Below are positions 5,279 through 5,830 of a stretch of DNA of 5,830 nt, piece after piece (within the stretch, counting starts at the first letter, position 1; each line of letters opens with the position of its first letter). The notes under the pieces are model-generated. The model ran no database searches. It was given only the letters and a program-made list of their open reading frames with translations, and was not told the DNA's origin. This stretch comes from Rhodanobacter sp. UBA5168 (GTDB lineage: Bacteria; Pseudomonadota; Gammaproteobacteria; Xanthomonadales; Rhodanobacteraceae), in assembly GCA_002413455.1 (NCBI GenBank), contig DHXA01000056.1, positions 1-5,830 on the forward strand. Reading direction: 5' to 3'. The translations under genes were made by a program, and so were the position numbers.

Positions 5279-5830
5279 TCACGGCACGCGACGCGCATCC
5301 AGCCACGGCGCCAGCGACACCCGCCAGATATGGTTGTTGCCGTTGTCCCACGCACGCATGCGCGCCAGGTCCGCGCGCGCCTGCGCGGGCGAGCGCGGGT
5401 AGCTCGTCTTCGCCGTGTAGTTGCTGGTGAAGTACAGGGTGCGGGCGTCCGGACCCAGGTGCGAACCCCAGGGTTCGTAGCGGTTCACCGCATCGCCGAG
5501 ATCGATCGGCTTGCTCCAGGCATCGCCTGCGCGGAACACGATGTACAGCCGATCGGGCTTGTCCTTGCCGGCGTAATTGGCGTCGAACACCATGAACGAC
5601 TGATCCGGTGCGATTGCCGGATCCAGCTCGTGCGCGGCCGGATCGCCCAGCGCGAGCCGCTGTGGCTTCTGGTAGCGGCCGTCGCGCCAGGCCGTGCGAT
5701 AGAGATGGAACTCGTGCGTGGCGTCGTCGCGTCGCTGGTAGTACACGTCGCCGTTGGCCGTCACGCTGGGCGCGTAGATGCTCGTCGCGTCGTTCACCGC
5801 GTCGGGCAGGCGCACCGGCGCGCTCCAGCC
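5279..5830 (-). CDS. second PD40 beta-propeller protein, N-terminal part beyond the window
   Basis: The frame is open from the right edge to a TGA at 5279-5281, giving 183 visible residues. A GTG codon at 5815 is available, but the reading upstream of it (GWSAPV) continues the propeller pattern, so the gene starts outside the window. Numbered from the edge, visible repeats are SIYAPSVTANGDVYY (17-31), HELDPAIAPDQSFMVFD (67-83) and YEPWGSHLGPDARTLYF (118-134). Linking strands are FHLYRTAWRDGRYQKP (41-56) and RLYIVFRAGDAWSKPIDLG (94-112). The end, a YPRS segment (144-147), a short helix and NNHIWRVSLAPWL (165-177), parallels the end of the adjacent propeller protein. The two proteins are clearly paralogous, which points to a tandem duplication. 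The signal peptide cannot be seen here but is expected by analogy. Its function is unknown. Confidence 0.85.
   Translation of the reverse strand, partial: GWSAPVRLPDAVNDATSIYAPSVTANGDVYYQRRDDATHEFHLYRTAWRDGRYQKPQRLALGDPAAHELDPAIAPDQSFMVFDANYAGKDKPDRLYIVFRAGDAWSKPIDLGDAVNRYEPWGSHLGPDARTLYFTSNYTAKTSYPRSPAQARADLARMRAWDNGNNHIWRVSLAPWLDARRVP

Overview
This window is GC-rich, densely coded DNA from a proteobacterial chromosome. A gammaproteobacterium of the Xanthomonadales type (Rhodanobacter/Dyella/Luteibacter-like) fits best. That placement is inferred from base composition, codon use (strong G/C at third positions), Shine-Dalgarno starts and gene content; no marker gene proves it. I see no rRNA, tRNA, CRISPR array, insertion sequence or phage structural gene.

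Layout. (1) Positions 1-621 (+) hold the 3' part of a PEBP/YbhB-YbcL family gene cut by the left edge. (2) Positions 622-746 are a short intergenic stretch with an imperfect stem-loop just before the next ribosome binding site. (3) Positions 747-3347 (+) hold five genes that look like one transcription unit: a 51-aa DUF1328 membrane peptide, a DUF883 (ElaB/YqjD-type) protein, a YqjE-like two-helix membrane protein (holin superfamily III/DUF1469), an unrecognised 115-aa protein, and an AI-2E/PerM family membrane transporter. The last three genes are joined by 4-base ATGA stop/start overlaps. (4) A hairpin of about 9 bp sits where the two gene blocks converge (3351-3371). (5) Positions 3369-5830 (-) hold three exported-protein genes read right to left: a WD40-like (PD40) beta-propeller protein cut by the right edge, a complete paralogous beta-propeller protein with a signal peptide, and an unrecognised secreted 276-aa protein. 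The gaps of 51 and 38 nt suggest co-transcription.

How the genes may work together. The plus-strand block resembles the E. coli yqjD-yqjE neighbourhood (a DUF883 C-tail-anchored protein followed by YqjE), extended by a DUF1328 peptide at the front and an AI-2E-family transporter at the end. This suggests an inner-membrane, stress or stationary-phase module. The unrecognised fourth protein carries a P...GAG(F/W)xLG membrane motif like that at the C-terminus of the DUF883 protein, so the two may be related or insert in the membrane in the same way. The minus-strand block encodes periplasmic or secreted proteins of unknown substrate.

Most noteworthy: five consecutive 11-residue repeats in the DUF883 protein, the shared membrane motif in the neighbouring unknown gene, an 11-bp tandem repeat between the first two operon genes, and the tandem propeller paralogues paired with an orphan secreted protein. 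I found no strong evidence for a wholly new system.
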